Of a stretch of DNA of 52,661 bases, positions 24,351 through 32,338 are shown piece by piece; position 1 is the first letter of the stretch; every line of letters starts with the position of its first letter. The translations under genes and the position numbers were made by a program. The notes beneath the pieces are model-generated. The model saw nothing but the letters and a program-made list of their open reading frames with translations, had not been told where the DNA came from and did no database searches. This DNA comes from Actinomycetes bacterium (GTDB lineage Bacteria > Actinomycetota > Thermoleophilia > Solirubrobacterales > Solirubrobacteraceae), in contig JAJYUP010000007.1 in the NCBI GenBank assembly GCA_021792455.1, positions 1 through 52,661 of the forward strand. Reading direction: 5' to 3'.

Positions 24351-25215
24351 GCCGCTCGAGATCGAGCTGCTCGACCTGATGCACCTCGGGCGAGAGTCGG
24401 TCCTCGCGGGCTATCTGCTGCGAACCGCGCATGGACTGATCCTCGTGGACTGCGGGCCCTCAGCCTGCTTGGAGCGTCTCGAGGGCGAGCTCTCGGCACG
24501 CGGTGTTGGGATTGTGGACCTCGACTGGCTGATGATCACCCACGTGCACCTCGATCACTGTGGCGCAGCTGGGCAGCTCGTTGCACGCAATCGGTCTCTG
24601 AAGGTGTGCGTGAGCGCGATCGGCGCACCCCACCTCGTCGATCCGAGCCGTTTGGAGCGCAGCGCGCGCAGGCTGTTCGGGGAGAGGTTCGATCTGCTCG
24701 CCGGAGAGATGGCCCCGGTGCCGAGCGGGAGCATCACGCTCGCGGAGGGGACCGTCGCCGGCCTCGAATGCTTTCCGACGCCTGGCCACGCGAAGCACCA
24801 CGTCAGCTTCATCGCGGCGGATCGCACCTGCTTCCCGGGAGACGTGGTTGGCATGCGGCTGCCCCCATCTCTCTACGTCGCCCCTGGCACCCCACCGCCG
24901 GACATCGACCTCGACGCCTACGCGACGTCGCTCACGGCGATCTCCGCGCGCAGTCCTTCACGCCTCTGTCTGCCGCATTTCGGGGTCGTCACCGATCCGT
25001 CAGAGCACATAGAGCTGATGAGCAGCGCGCTGGAGCGGTGGTCAGGGTGGGTGAGGGATGGCGTCGGCGAGCAGGAGTTCATTCGACGTGGGCAGGCGGA
25101 GCTCGCCTGCTTTGAGCCGGAGGTGATCGAGGCGATTGAAGTGAACACGCCGTTCAGCTCCTCATATGCGGGGCTCGCTCGCTGCTGGGCGAAGGCTCGC
25201 AGCGTCATCTCCTGA
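24343..25215 (+). CDS. Metallo-beta-lactamase-fold hydrolase
   Basis: 290 residues. The zinc motif THVHLDHCG (66-74, HxHxDH), the downstream His in FPTPGHAKHH, Asp in CFPGDVVG and a late His in LCLPHFGV complete the dinuclear site. Layout suits glyoxalase II/lactonase-like thioester or ester hydrolases. The GTG start at 24343 overlaps the tetR stop. Last gene of the operon, where it could hydrolyse a CoA or lactone intermediate; that is inferred from position only. Confidence 0.88.
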   Translation: MPEPLEIELLDLMHLGRESVLAGYLLRTAHGLILVDCGPSACLERLEGELSARGVGIVDLDWLMITHVHLDHCGAAGQLVARNRSLKVCVSAIGAPHLVDPSRLERSARRLFGERFDLLAGEMAPVPSGSITLAEGTVAGLECFPTPGHAKHHVSFIAADRTCFPGDVVGMRLPPSLYVAPGTPPPDIDLDAYATSLTAISARSPSRLCLPHFGVVTDPSEHIELMSSALERWSGWVRDGVGEQEFIRRGQAELACFEPEVIEAIEVNTPFSSSYAGLARCWAKARSVIS

Positions 25216-25285
25216 GGCGTTCGAGATCCGCTGGGGCGTTCGAGGCGCTGCACGAGACGCTGCCGCCGACACTGCGCCCCAGTCA
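25216..25285. other. Convergent spacer with weak inverted and direct repeats
   Basis: 70 bases between converging genes. GGCGTTCGAG occurs twice (25216 and 25235), and CTGGGGCG at 25231 could pair with CGCCCCAG at 25275 over a 36-base loop. A terminator is expected here, but this structure is weak. Confidence 0.3.
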
Positions 25286-26203
25286 TCACATCACCCCCGC
25301 GTCCTGGAGCGCCTGCGAGGCTTGCGCGAGGAGCGCGACGTGCTCCTGCGGGGCTCGAAGGCCAAGCCCCATCGTGCTGAGGCAGAGGTGGCTCGCCTCG
25401 AGCTGCCGCCACTGAAGGGCCTGCTGAACGACACTTCCCGGGTCGCTTGGGTGAAGCGTGATCCTCCCCTCGATGCCGATGCTCTTGGGATCGCGGCCTG
25501 CGGCCTTCGCGCCCTGATGCAGGTGCGCGAGCGAGCGCTGCAGCTCTGGACCAGGCGGCATGCGCGGAAACCAGCCATCCGCAATCGAGCCTGCGCGCCG
25601 CAGCGCAGGCTCGCTCATCGCCCCAAACCAGATCGGTATCGGGCGTTGGATCGGGGCCGGACAGATGCCCGCGCCGCTCACCTGCTCGAATCTGCCCTGA
25701 AAGGTGACGCTCCGCTGGGTCCACAGCGCCCGCATCAACTCGACCTGCTCGCTGATCCTTGCGCCCCGATTCGAGAAGCTCTTGCCAAGGGCCTGATACT
25801 CGACGGGGTTCCAACCGAGGCCGACGCCGAGGCGCAGATGCCCGCCGCACAGGAGGTCGACCTCTGCAGCCTGCTTTGCGAGCAGCGCGCTCTGGCGCTG
25901 GGGCAGGATGATGATGCCGCTGACGAGCTCCAGATTCGTGAGCGCTGAGAGAAAGCCGAAGAGGACGAGCGGCTCGTGAAAGGTCGTGTCGATGTCGTAG
26001 GGCCCGCGCCAGGGGCTGTGCACCTGAGGGTCTGCACCGAGGACGTGGTCATAGGCGAGGATGTGCTTGAAGCCGAGCTCTTGCACGGCGAACGCGTACT
26101 CTTCGATCGCGCTCCGGTCAGCGCCGATCTCCGTCTGCGGGAAGACGACGCCCACCCTGACAGCGCCTGGGTTGGATGTGTGCCGGATCTCGGCCACTGT
26201 CAC
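25286..26203 (-). CDS. LLM-class flavin-dependent (F420-type) oxidoreductase
   Basis: 305 residues of the bacterial luciferase-like monooxygenase family, of the TIGR03619-like F420 group. Features: VRVGVVFPQTEIGAD start, GFKHILAYDHVLGADP, the core GGHLRLGVGLGWNPVEYQALG, and GRFEQVSGAGICPAPIQRPIPIWFG. These enzymes use F420 or FMN, and actinobacteria have many paralogues. GTG at 26203 follows the hydrolase stop by ten bases with a G-run before it; a second GTG two codons on is also possible. Last gene of the PHA operon; no specific link of its reaction to PHA is known. Confidence 0.88.
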   Translation of the reverse strand: MTVAEIRHTSNPGAVRVGVVFPQTEIGADRSAIEEYAFAVQELGFKHILAYDHVLGADPQVHSPWRGPYDIDTTFHEPLVLFGFLSALTNLELVSGIIILPQRQSALLAKQAAEVDLLCGGHLRLGVGLGWNPVEYQALGKSFSNRGARISEQVELMRALWTQRSVTFQGRFEQVSGAGICPAPIQRPIPIWFGAMSEPALRRAGSIADGWFPRMPPGPELQRSLAHLHQGAKAAGRDPKSIGIEGRITLHPSDPGSVVQQALQWRQLEASHLCLSTMGLGLRAPQEHVALLAQASQALQDAGVM

Positions 26204-26213
26204 CCCCTGGCCG

Positions 26214-27077
26214 TCACTGCCGGGCTCCTGCGGACCGGGCGAGCCTGCCCGAGCGTCGTTGGAGGAAGCTCCTGATCGGAGGGATCGCGGCCTCAGGCTG
26301 GTCGACGAGGAAGAGGTGGCCCGCGCCCTCCAGCACGTGAAGTCGACCGTGAGGGATCATCTGGGCCATCCTGCGGGCGTTGAAGAGCGGTGCGACGGGG
26401 TCGTCGTCGCCGTGCAGCACGAGCGCAGGCTGGGAGAGGCGGTGCAGCCAGGGCTGGCTGCTCCAGCCCGTGATCGCATAGAGCTGGTAGGCGTAGCCGA
26501 TGATGCTTGGCGGCCTCTGAAGGCGCTGGTGCAGCCCTCTGTGGAGGACCTCCCTGTCTTTCGCTGTGCGCCCGCCGACGATGTGCGGGATCATCAGCGC
26601 CCCAAGCGTCTCGTTGTAGTAGCGCGCCGGCGAGAGCATCATCGCGGCGACGATCGGGTTCGGCGGCAGCGACGGGATGCCTGGGGTCGTCGCACAGAGG
26701 ATGAGGGACCTGACCGACTTGGGGAAGCGATGAGCGAGCTCCTGGGCGACTGCGCCGCCGAAGGAGTAGCCGAGCACGTCGATGCCTCCCCTAGGGGCCT
26801 CGACGAGGCCCTTCTGGCGAAGGCTGATCAGAAGCTTCGCGACGAGTGCGGCGAGCCCGCGCATTCGCGGCGGCAGCGTCGGCGCCGGCGAGCGGCCGCA
26901 TCCTGGCAGGTCGAAGGCGACGAGCTGGCGCTGAGGCATTGCGTCGATCAGCGGCCGCCACATCTCGACGGAGGCGCCTATCCCGTTTATGAGCAGCAGA
27001 GGCGGGCCCTGCCCACTGATCTGGACCCTGAGGCGCTGACCGTCGATCGGGATGAACCGATCCCGTCCGCCGCTCAT
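26214..27077 (-). CDS. Alpha/beta hydrolase, PHA depolymerase-like
   Basis: 287 residues. Nucleophile elbow GYSFGG (Ser105), acid in LHGDDDPVAPL and His in EGAGHLFLVDQP form the catalytic triad. The block LLLINGIGASVEMWRPLID and LVAFDLPGCGRSPAP resembles intracellular medium-chain poly(3-hydroxyalkanoate) depolymerases. The PHA synthase gene lies two genes upstream in the same operon, which supports that role. The ATG at 27077 overlaps the stop of the acetoacetyl-CoA synthetase gene (ATGA). Longer in-frame codons upstream only read through its repeat tail in another frame and are rejected. Confidence 0.82.
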   Translation of the reverse strand: MSGGRDRFIPIDGQRLRVQISGQGPPLLLINGIGASVEMWRPLIDAMPQRQLVAFDLPGCGRSPAPTLPPRMRGLAALVAKLLISLRQKGLVEAPRGGIDVLGYSFGGAVAQELAHRFPKSVRSLILCATTPGIPSLPPNPIVAAMMLSPARYYNETLGALMIPHIVGGRTAKDREVLHRGLHQRLQRPPSIIGYAYQLYAITGWSSQPWLHRLSQPALVLHGDDDPVAPLFNARRMAQMIPHGRLHVLEGAGHLFLVDQPEAAIPPIRSFLQRRSGRLARSAGARQ

Positions 27078-29284
27078 CTCTGAGACCCCGATCTCGTTGG
27101 TCTCGATGCCTGCGACCCCGGCCCTCGCGACCCCGGCCCTCGCGACCTCGAGCCTTGCGGCCCTGACCCTTGCGGTCCTGACCCTTGCGGTCCTGACCCT
27201 TGCGGCCCTGACCCTCGCTGCTCCGTGTTGGGCAGGCGCCGCTTCGCGAAGGCGACGAACCACTCGATGGCCTCTGGCCTGTCGACGGAGCCTGCGACGA
27301 GCGCTCTCTCTGGCGGCTCACCGCTCAGGATCCTCTTGATCGGCACCTCCACCTTCTTGCCAGTCAGCGTTCTCGGGATGAAGGGCGCATGCACGATCTC
27401 GTCAGGCACGTGCCTCGGCGAGAGCTTCGCGCGCAGCAGCGCAGATATCGTCGTTCGCAGCTGGTCATCGAGGCTCACTCCCTCCTTCGTCGTGAGAAAG
27501 AGAGGCATGTAGTACTCGCCGTCAGGCAGCTCGACGCCCACGACGAGGCTGTCCTGCACCCCGTCGATCGTCTCGACGACCGCATAGATCTCTGCGGAGC
27601 CGATCCTCACCCCAGCCCTGTTCAGCGTCGCGTCTGAGCGTCCAGACGGGATGATGCTGCCCCGGTCGGTGATCGTGATCCAGTCGCCTTGACGCCAGAC
27701 GGAGGGGAACATGCTGAAGTAGGTGTCGCGGTACCGGGAGCCGTCCTCATCCCCCCAAAGCGCGATCGGCATCGAGGGCATCGGCTGCTCGATGACGAAC
27801 TCGCCGACCTCTCCGATTCTCTCCTCGCCCTGCTCACCGTAGGCGTGCGCATCGACGCCGAGCCAGCGCGCTGATATCTCCCCCTCCCAGACGGGCAGCA
27901 GCGGGCTGCCGCCGAAGAAGGCGGTGCAGACATCCGTGCCCCCAAGGATCGAATCGATCCGCACTGCCTCCTCGAGCTCTCGCGCAAGCCACTGCCATCC
28001 GCTTGGCGGCAGCGGCGATCCCGTTGGGATGAGAATGCGAAGGCTTCGGTGTGCCGGCAGCGTCAGGCCCGCCTTCTGAGATCCAGAGACATAGGCGGAG
28101 CCGAGGCCGAGGACGCTCGCCTCAGTCTGGGAGGCGAGCCGCCACAGAGCACCTGCATCTGGATGCGTTGGGCTTCCGTTGTAGAGCACGATGCTCGCGC
28201 CGTGAAGGAGGCCGCCTACGAGGTAGTTCCATGCCATCCAGCTCGTCGAGCTGTGGAAGAAGTAGCGGTCCTCGGGGCGCAGATCGAGGCAGAGCCCAAG
28301 CGCCTTCAGGTGCTCGAGCAGGATCCCCCCGTGACTGTGGAGGATGCCCTTTGGCAGGCCTGTCGTGCCTGATGAGAACAGGATCCAAAGGGGGTGCTGA
28401 AAGGGCAGGCGCTTGAAGCGCGGCTGCTTCGGCTCCCGTGTGATCTCTGCGAAGCGCAGTGCGGAAGGGGAGTGAAGGGCGCCCTCGCCACCTCCGAGCA
28501 GCTCAACGACGATCGTGGCCTGAATCGAGGGCACCGCCCGCTCGATCTCGGCGAGGACGGTCCTGCGGTCGTGGCTGCGCCCGGCGTAGAGGTAGCCGTC
28601 GACGCCGATGAGCACCTTTGGCTCTATCTGGGCGAAGCGGTCGATGACGCTCTGGGGCCCGAAGTCTGGCGCGCATGAGCTCCAAATCGCGCCGATGCTC
28701 GCAGTCGCGAGCAGTGCGATCACTGCCTCAGGGATGTTGGGGAGGTAGCCGGCGACACGGTCGCCGGCTTGGACGCCGAGATCGGTGAGTGCGGCGGCAA
28801 GCGCGCCGACGTCTCCTTCGAGGCTCTCGATCGAGATCGCGACTGGCTGCGCGCTCTCATCGAGCGCGATGATCGCCGGCGCGTCCCTGTGCGCGCGGCT
28901 GAGAATCTCCTCCGCGTAGTTGCACTCCCCTCCGGGGAACCACCTGCACTGCGGCATCTGCCCTTCAAGGACAGCAGAGTGGGGCTCGTGGAGGTCGAGG
29001 GCGTAGAAGCGGCGCACCGATTCCCAGAAGTCGGCGAGGCGGGTGATCGAGAACTCGCGCAGCTGCTCCCACCTCGAGAGCTCGACACCGACCTCGGAGG
29101 AGAGGAATGCTGCGAACCTCGCAAGATTCGCGCGATCGTGGTCCGCTGCTCCCGGTTGCCAGACGACCTTCGGCTCCCCCGCGTCTGAGCCGACCTTCGG
29201 CTCCTCCGATCCGCCGAGGACCTTCGGCTCCCCCGCTCCTCGCTGCTCATCACGACCGCGGAGGTCCCCGCGATCAGGCGCCAT
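27074..29284 (-). CDS. aacS: Acetoacetyl-CoA synthetase with repeat extensions at both ends
   Basis: 736 residues. ATP-dependent ligation of acetoacetate to CoA. Core from ~40: VVWQPGAADHDRANLARF is the AACS-type N-terminus, then CNYAEEIL, WSSCAPDFG, the AMP-binding loop LFSSGTTGLPKGILHSHGG and GGTDVCTAFFGG, with the catalytic Lys in TLTGKKVEVPIK. Two unusual additions: ~38 N-terminal residues containing EPKV three times at nine-residue spacing, and a ~45-residue tail of GSGPQ repeats and Arg/Ser/Gly. Both are encoded by DNA tandem repeats. It starts 11 bases inside the PHA synthase gene. Likely feeds acetoacetate from polymer breakdown, or from outside, into acetoacetyl-CoA. Confidence 0.92.
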   Translation of the reverse strand: MAPDRGDLRGRDEQRGAGEPKVLGGSEEPKVGSDAGEPKVVWQPGAADHDRANLARFAAFLSSEVGVELSRWEQLREFSITRLADFWESVRRFYALDLHEPHSAVLEGQMPQCRWFPGGECNYAEEILSRAHRDAPAIIALDESAQPVAISIESLEGDVGALAAALTDLGVQAGDRVAGYLPNIPEAVIALLATASIGAIWSSCAPDFGPQSVIDRFAQIEPKVLIGVDGYLYAGRSHDRRTVLAEIERAVPSIQATIVVELLGGGEGALHSPSALRFAEITREPKQPRFKRLPFQHPLWILFSSGTTGLPKGILHSHGGILLEHLKALGLCLDLRPEDRYFFHSSTSWMAWNYLVGGLLHGASIVLYNGSPTHPDAGALWRLASQTEASVLGLGSAYVSGSQKAGLTLPAHRSLRILIPTGSPLPPSGWQWLARELEEAVRIDSILGGTDVCTAFFGGSPLLPVWEGEISARWLGVDAHAYGEQGEERIGEVGEFVIEQPMPSMPIALWGDEDGSRYRDTYFSMFPSVWRQGDWITITDRGSIIPSGRSDATLNRAGVRIGSAEIYAVVETIDGVQDSLVVGVELPDGEYYMPLFLTTKEGVSLDDQLRTTISALLRAKLSPRHVPDEIVHAPFIPRTLTGKKVEVPIKRILSGEPPERALVAGSVDRPEAIEWFVAFAKRRLPNTEQRGSGPQGSGPQGSGPQGSGPQGSRSRGPGSRGPGSQASRPTRSGSQR
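27107..27227. repeat. 15-bp tandem repeats encoding the AACS C-terminal tail
   Basis: Two runs: CCCTCGCGACCCCGG-like units at about 27107-27151 and four near-identical CCTTGCGG(C/T)CCTGAC units at 27153-27212, then a decayed copy. In the AACS frame the second run encodes Gly-Ser-Gly-Pro-Gln. Likely a variable-number repeat. Confidence 0.85.
29164..29231. repeat. 27-bp imperfect tandem repeat encoding the AACS N-terminal extension
   Basis: The core (C/G)GACCTTCGGCTCC recurs at 29164, 29191 and 29218, exactly 27 bases apart, giving three nine-residue units each containing Glu-Pro-Lys-Val. Confidence 0.85.
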
Positions 29285-30992
29285 TGCTGCCTGAGCTCCG
29301 CACGCGGCCGTTGTCAGTCGGTGGCAGATCCCTCACGTACCTTCCTGGTGCCGGGTCGAGCTGTTTGTGGCGGCGGCTGCCAGGGCGGCTCGGTGCCGCC
29401 TTCAGGGTGCCGGAGCGGGGGGTGACCCAGTCGACCCAGTGCTCCCACCAGGTGCCTTTCGCAGGCTTCGCGTCGGCAAGCCACTGGTCTGGGTCTGGGC
29501 AGGGCTCAGGACCCGCGAAGTAGTGGGCCTTTGGGTTTCCAGGCGGGTTGACGAGACTTGCGATGTGGCCCGCGTTGCTGAGGATGAAAGTGCTGCGTCC
29601 GCCGAACAGCTGAGTGGACCGATAGCAGGCCTTCCACGGAGTGAGGTGATCGGAGATCGCGCCTGTGACGTAGGTGTCGACATTCACCCTCGAGAGGTCG
29701 ACGGGCGAGCCGAGCACCTCGATCGAGCCTGGCACAGCGATCGCGTTGCGCCTGAAGATGTCGAGGAACTGGCTGTGCAGGCGCGCGGGCAGGTTCGTCG
29801 AGTCGGCGTTCCAGGCGAGGATGTCGAAGACTGGCGGGTCGTTTCCGAGCAGGTAGTTGTTCACCCAGTAGTTCCAGACGAGATCGTTTGGACGAAGGAG
29901 GCTGAACACTAGACCAAGGCTGCGTCCTGTCAGGATTCCATCTCTGTTCGACTTCACACGGGAGAGCGAGAGCACGGCGCCGGAGTCGAACGCTCCGAGC
30001 ATCGCGGGGGAGTCGAAGTCGAGCAGGGTCACACCGAACGTCGCGCTGTTGATCCGCTCATCGCCCTCAACGGCGAGGTGGTTGAGGATGAGGCTCGTGA
30101 GGATCCCGCCTGCGCAGAAGGACAGCGCGTTCACGTCTTCGCTGCGAGAGATCTCTGCGACGACGTCGAGCGCCCTGAGCACCGCCTGCGCATATGTGTC
30201 GAGGTCGTAGTCGCGCTGCGGCGCCTGGGGGTTTCGCCAGCTGATGAGGAAGACAGACAGCCCCCTGCTGATCGCATATTCGACGAAGCTGCGTTTCGGT
30301 CGCAGGTCCATGAAGTAGAAGCGGCTTATCTGCGGCGGGATCAGGAGCACCGGTCGCGCGTGCACCTCAGGCGTGCTTGGCGAGTACTGCAGGATCTCGC
30401 ACACCTCGTCCCTGTAGACGACCGCGCCTGGGGTGAGCGCCATGTCCTTGCCGACTGTGAGTGCGCTGCGGTCGACCTGGGAGGGCATGCCGCCGTTCTT
30501 CAGCACGTCGGTTGCGAGGTTCTTCGCGCCCCGAAGCAGGCTGACTCCCGCCGTCTCGAAGAGCCTCTTCAGTGCCTGTGGGTTGCCGATGAGGGTGTTC
30601 GTCGGCGCAAGGCCCGTCGTCAGCAGGAGCGTGAGGAACTTCGCGCGCTCAGCGTCGTGCCACTCGAGGTTCGCCGCCTCCACGAACGCTTCGAGCTCGG
30701 AGACCCACAGCAGGTACAGCTTCATCAGACGCCGGTAGCCAGGGTGCTCCTTCCACGTCGGATCCTGGAAGCGCCAGTCCTTCGGGTCCGGCTCGATGCT
30801 CGAGCGGCCCGCCGCGATGCGAGCGCACTCCGCTCCCGCGCGAACGCTGCGACGGAGCACGCCTCTGCTGCGCAGGACGGTCTTCAGCCCGGCCCCAAGC
30901 AGGTCGTCGATCCTCGGCATCCCGATCGGCTCGGTGGCCGAGAGCGCGTCGCCGAGAGACTCTGGCACCAACCCGTCAAAGGTCACAGCCAT
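29274..30992 (-). CDS. phaC: Poly(3-hydroxyalkanoate) synthase
   Basis: 572 residues of the class I/II PHA synthase family, which polymerises 3-hydroxyacyl-CoA on the granule surface. N-terminal family block DWRFQDPTWKEHPGYRRLMKLYLL (~72-95), alpha/beta hydrolase core with nucleophile Cys293 in LSFCAGGIL, Asp448 in SDHLTPW and His476 in SNAGHIASL. The lipase-like box is usually G-x-C-x-G-G; here its first Gly is Ser (SFCAGG). LISWRNPQ matches the usual SWRNPD. ATG at 30992 behind AAGGAGGGAAGCG. First gene of a four-gene operon with AACS, a depolymerase-like hydrolase and an LLM oxidoreductase. The tail past ~530 is Arg/Pro-rich. Confidence 0.93.
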   Translation of the reverse strand: MAVTFDGLVPESLGDALSATEPIGMPRIDDLLGAGLKTVLRSRGVLRRSVRAGAECARIAAGRSSIEPDPKDWRFQDPTWKEHPGYRRLMKLYLLWVSELEAFVEAANLEWHDAERAKFLTLLLTTGLAPTNTLIGNPQALKRLFETAGVSLLRGAKNLATDVLKNGGMPSQVDRSALTVGKDMALTPGAVVYRDEVCEILQYSPSTPEVHARPVLLIPPQISRFYFMDLRPKRSFVEYAISRGLSVFLISWRNPQAPQRDYDLDTYAQAVLRALDVVAEISRSEDVNALSFCAGGILTSLILNHLAVEGDERINSATFGVTLLDFDSPAMLGAFDSGAVLSLSRVKSNRDGILTGRSLGLVFSLLRPNDLVWNYWVNNYLLGNDPPVFDILAWNADSTNLPARLHSQFLDIFRRNAIAVPGSIEVLGSPVDLSRVNVDTYVTGAISDHLTPWKACYRSTQLFGGRSTFILSNAGHIASLVNPPGNPKAHYFAGPEPCPDPDQWLADAKPAKGTWWEHWVDWVTPRSGTLKAAPSRPGSRRHKQLDPAPGRYVRDLPPTDNGRVRSSGSNGA

Positions 30993-31014
30993 CGCTTCCC
31001 TCCTTGTTCCTCCT

Positions 31015-31031
31015 CCCCCGCGTCTCGGGGG
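31015..31031 (-). other. Hairpin in the phaC leader
   Basis: CCCCCG-N5-CGGGGG forms a perfect 6-bp stem just upstream of the phaC ribosome binding site. It may shield or present the site; no riboswitch fold is recognised. Confidence 0.3.
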
Positions 31032-31040
31032 ATTGGCTCG

Positions 31041-31046
31041 ATATTA
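31041..31046 (-). promoter_or_regulatory. -10-like hexamer TAATAT upstream of phaC
   Basis: TAATAT on the minus strand, about 50 bases before the phaC ATG, is the best -10 match in an otherwise GC-rich gap. No good -35 box lies 16-18 bases upstream. Confidence 0.3.
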
Positions 31047-31234
31047 CCCGCAATTCCGACAGCTATAGACGTCAGTGTCCGGGCGTGACGGACCTCGTCA
31101 GCTCGTCTGGTCAGGCAGCCGGCGAGTGCCCAGGGGGACCGGCACGAGGCCCCTGCAAAGGACGGGGCGGCGCTCTGGCCTGTGGGCGACCGCAAAGTAC
31201 GGCGCGCCGCTCGCGCGCACCGCAGGCGGTGCGC

Positions 31235-31240
31235 TAGCCT
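31235..31240 (+). promoter_or_regulatory. -10-like hexamer TAGCCT, leaderless start of the dehydrogenase gene
   Basis: TAGCCT ends seven bases before the GTG at 31248 with no ribosome binding site between, the geometry of a leaderless mRNA; it supports that start. Confidence 0.4.
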
Positions 31241-31247
31241 GCCGGCT

Positions 31248-32234
31248 GTGGACGAGTCGCTGCAGGCAGTGTCGGATGATCGGCCGCTCGTCGTGATCGC
31301 GCGAGTGCTGCTCGACTCGGGCCTGGCGCTGCTGAGCGAGCGCTGCGAGGTGCGATCAGGGGGGCTTCACGCGACGAGGGCGCAGATCCTCTCGCTCGTG
31401 CGTGGGGCTGCCGCGATCGTCAGCGACGCCTCTGTGTCGGTCGACGCGGAGCTGCTTGCTTCGTGCGGGCCGCAGCTGCAGATCGTCGCGAACTTCGCAG
31501 TCGGCTACGACAACGTCGATCTCGGGGCGTGCGCTGGGGCAGGGGTGCTCGTCACGAACACTCCTGGGGTGCTCTCGAGCGCGACCGCCGAACTCGCTGT
31601 CGCGTTGACGCTCGCGGCAGCCCGGGGCATCTTCGATGCCGCAGCCGACCTGCGGGCGGGCAGATGGCGCCACTGGGACCCGTCCGCCTACGCTGGCCCT
31701 CAGGTTGCCGGCTCTGTGCTCGGCGTCGTCGGCATGGGCCGCATAGGAACGGAGTACGCGCGGATGATGAAGGGGCTTGCCGTCAGGCAGATCCTGTACG
31801 CGAGCCGCTCAGCGAAGCCTGAGGTCGAGCGCGAGCTTCAGGCCTCACAGGTCGAGCTCGCTGAGCTGATGAGCGCCGCTGACATCGTCAGCCTGCACAC
31901 GCCCGCGACGGCAGAGACACACCAGCTGATCGATGCGCAGATGCTGAGCCTGATGAAGCCGAGCGCGATTTTGATCAACACCTCGAGGGGATCGGTGCTC
32001 GACGAGCTCGCGCTTGCGGCGGCGCTTTCGGAGGGGCGAATCTGGGGCGCGGGACTCGACGTCTTCGAGCGGGAGCCAAGCGTGCCAGATGAGCTGCTGA
32101 GCGCGCCGCGCGCGGTGCTGCTGCCGCACATCGGCTCTGCGACGGCGCGCGCACGCAACGAGATGGCGGTGCTCGTTGCGCGCAACGTGCTGAGCGTGCT
32201 CGATGGCGGTGAGGCGCTGACGCCTGTGTGCTGA
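31248..32234 (+). CDS. D-isomer-specific 2-hydroxyacid dehydrogenase
   Basis: 328 residues. NAD(P)-dependent reduction of a 2-oxo acid such as glyoxylate or hydroxypyruvate. Cofactor loop GVVGMGRIG, catalytic Arg in INTSRGSVLDE, Glu in LDVFEREP and His in LLPHIGSAT. FAVGYDNVDLGAC and TNTPGVLSSATAEL are the classic substrate-domain segments of glyoxylate/hydroxypyruvate reductases. Start is taken as GTG 31248 because of the TAGCCT hexamer seven bases upstream; GTG 31269 is an alternative. It converges on the C1/methylamine operon and is separated from it by a strong hairpin. A role in C1 or glyoxylate metabolism is possible but unproven. Confidence 0.92.
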   Translation: MDESLQAVSDDRPLVVIARVLLDSGLALLSERCEVRSGGLHATRAQILSLVRGAAAIVSDASVSVDAELLASCGPQLQIVANFAVGYDNVDLGACAGAGVLVTNTPGVLSSATAELAVALTLAAARGIFDAAADLRAGRWRHWDPSAYAGPQVAGSVLGVVGMGRIGTEYARMMKGLAVRQILYASRSAKPEVERELQASQVELAELMSAADIVSLHTPATAETHQLIDAQMLSLMKPSAILINTSRGSVLDELALAAALSEGRIWGAGLDVFEREPSVPDELLSAPRAVLLPHIGSATARARNEMAVLVARNVLSVLDGGEALTPVC

Positions 32235-32301
32235 GCCCTGTGCGGCGAGGGGCTTGCGGTGAGCCCCGCGCGGTGGTGGGGGCGTTAGGGGGCGTGACCT
32301 C

Positions 32302-32329
32302 AGTCCTGCGGGCTCCTCCCCGCGGGACT
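32302..32329. terminator. Bidirectional terminator hairpin between convergent genes
   Basis: AGTCCTGCGGG at 32302-32312 pairs with CCCGCGGGACT at 32319-32329 (11-bp stem, one T-G pair, 6-base loop) in the 104-base gap between the dehydrogenase gene and the end of the folD operon. No T-run follows, so a stem-only terminator is inferred. Confidence 0.6.
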
Positions 32330-32338
32330 CCGGGCGTC

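Noticed and set aside
25231-25282. Rho-independent terminator between convergent genes
   Set aside because: Only 8-bp arms over a 36-base loop and no T-run; kept as a weak note, not called a terminator.
27107-27227. CRISPR-like array
   Set aside because: Units are 15 bp, directly tandem without spacers and in frame within a coding sequence.
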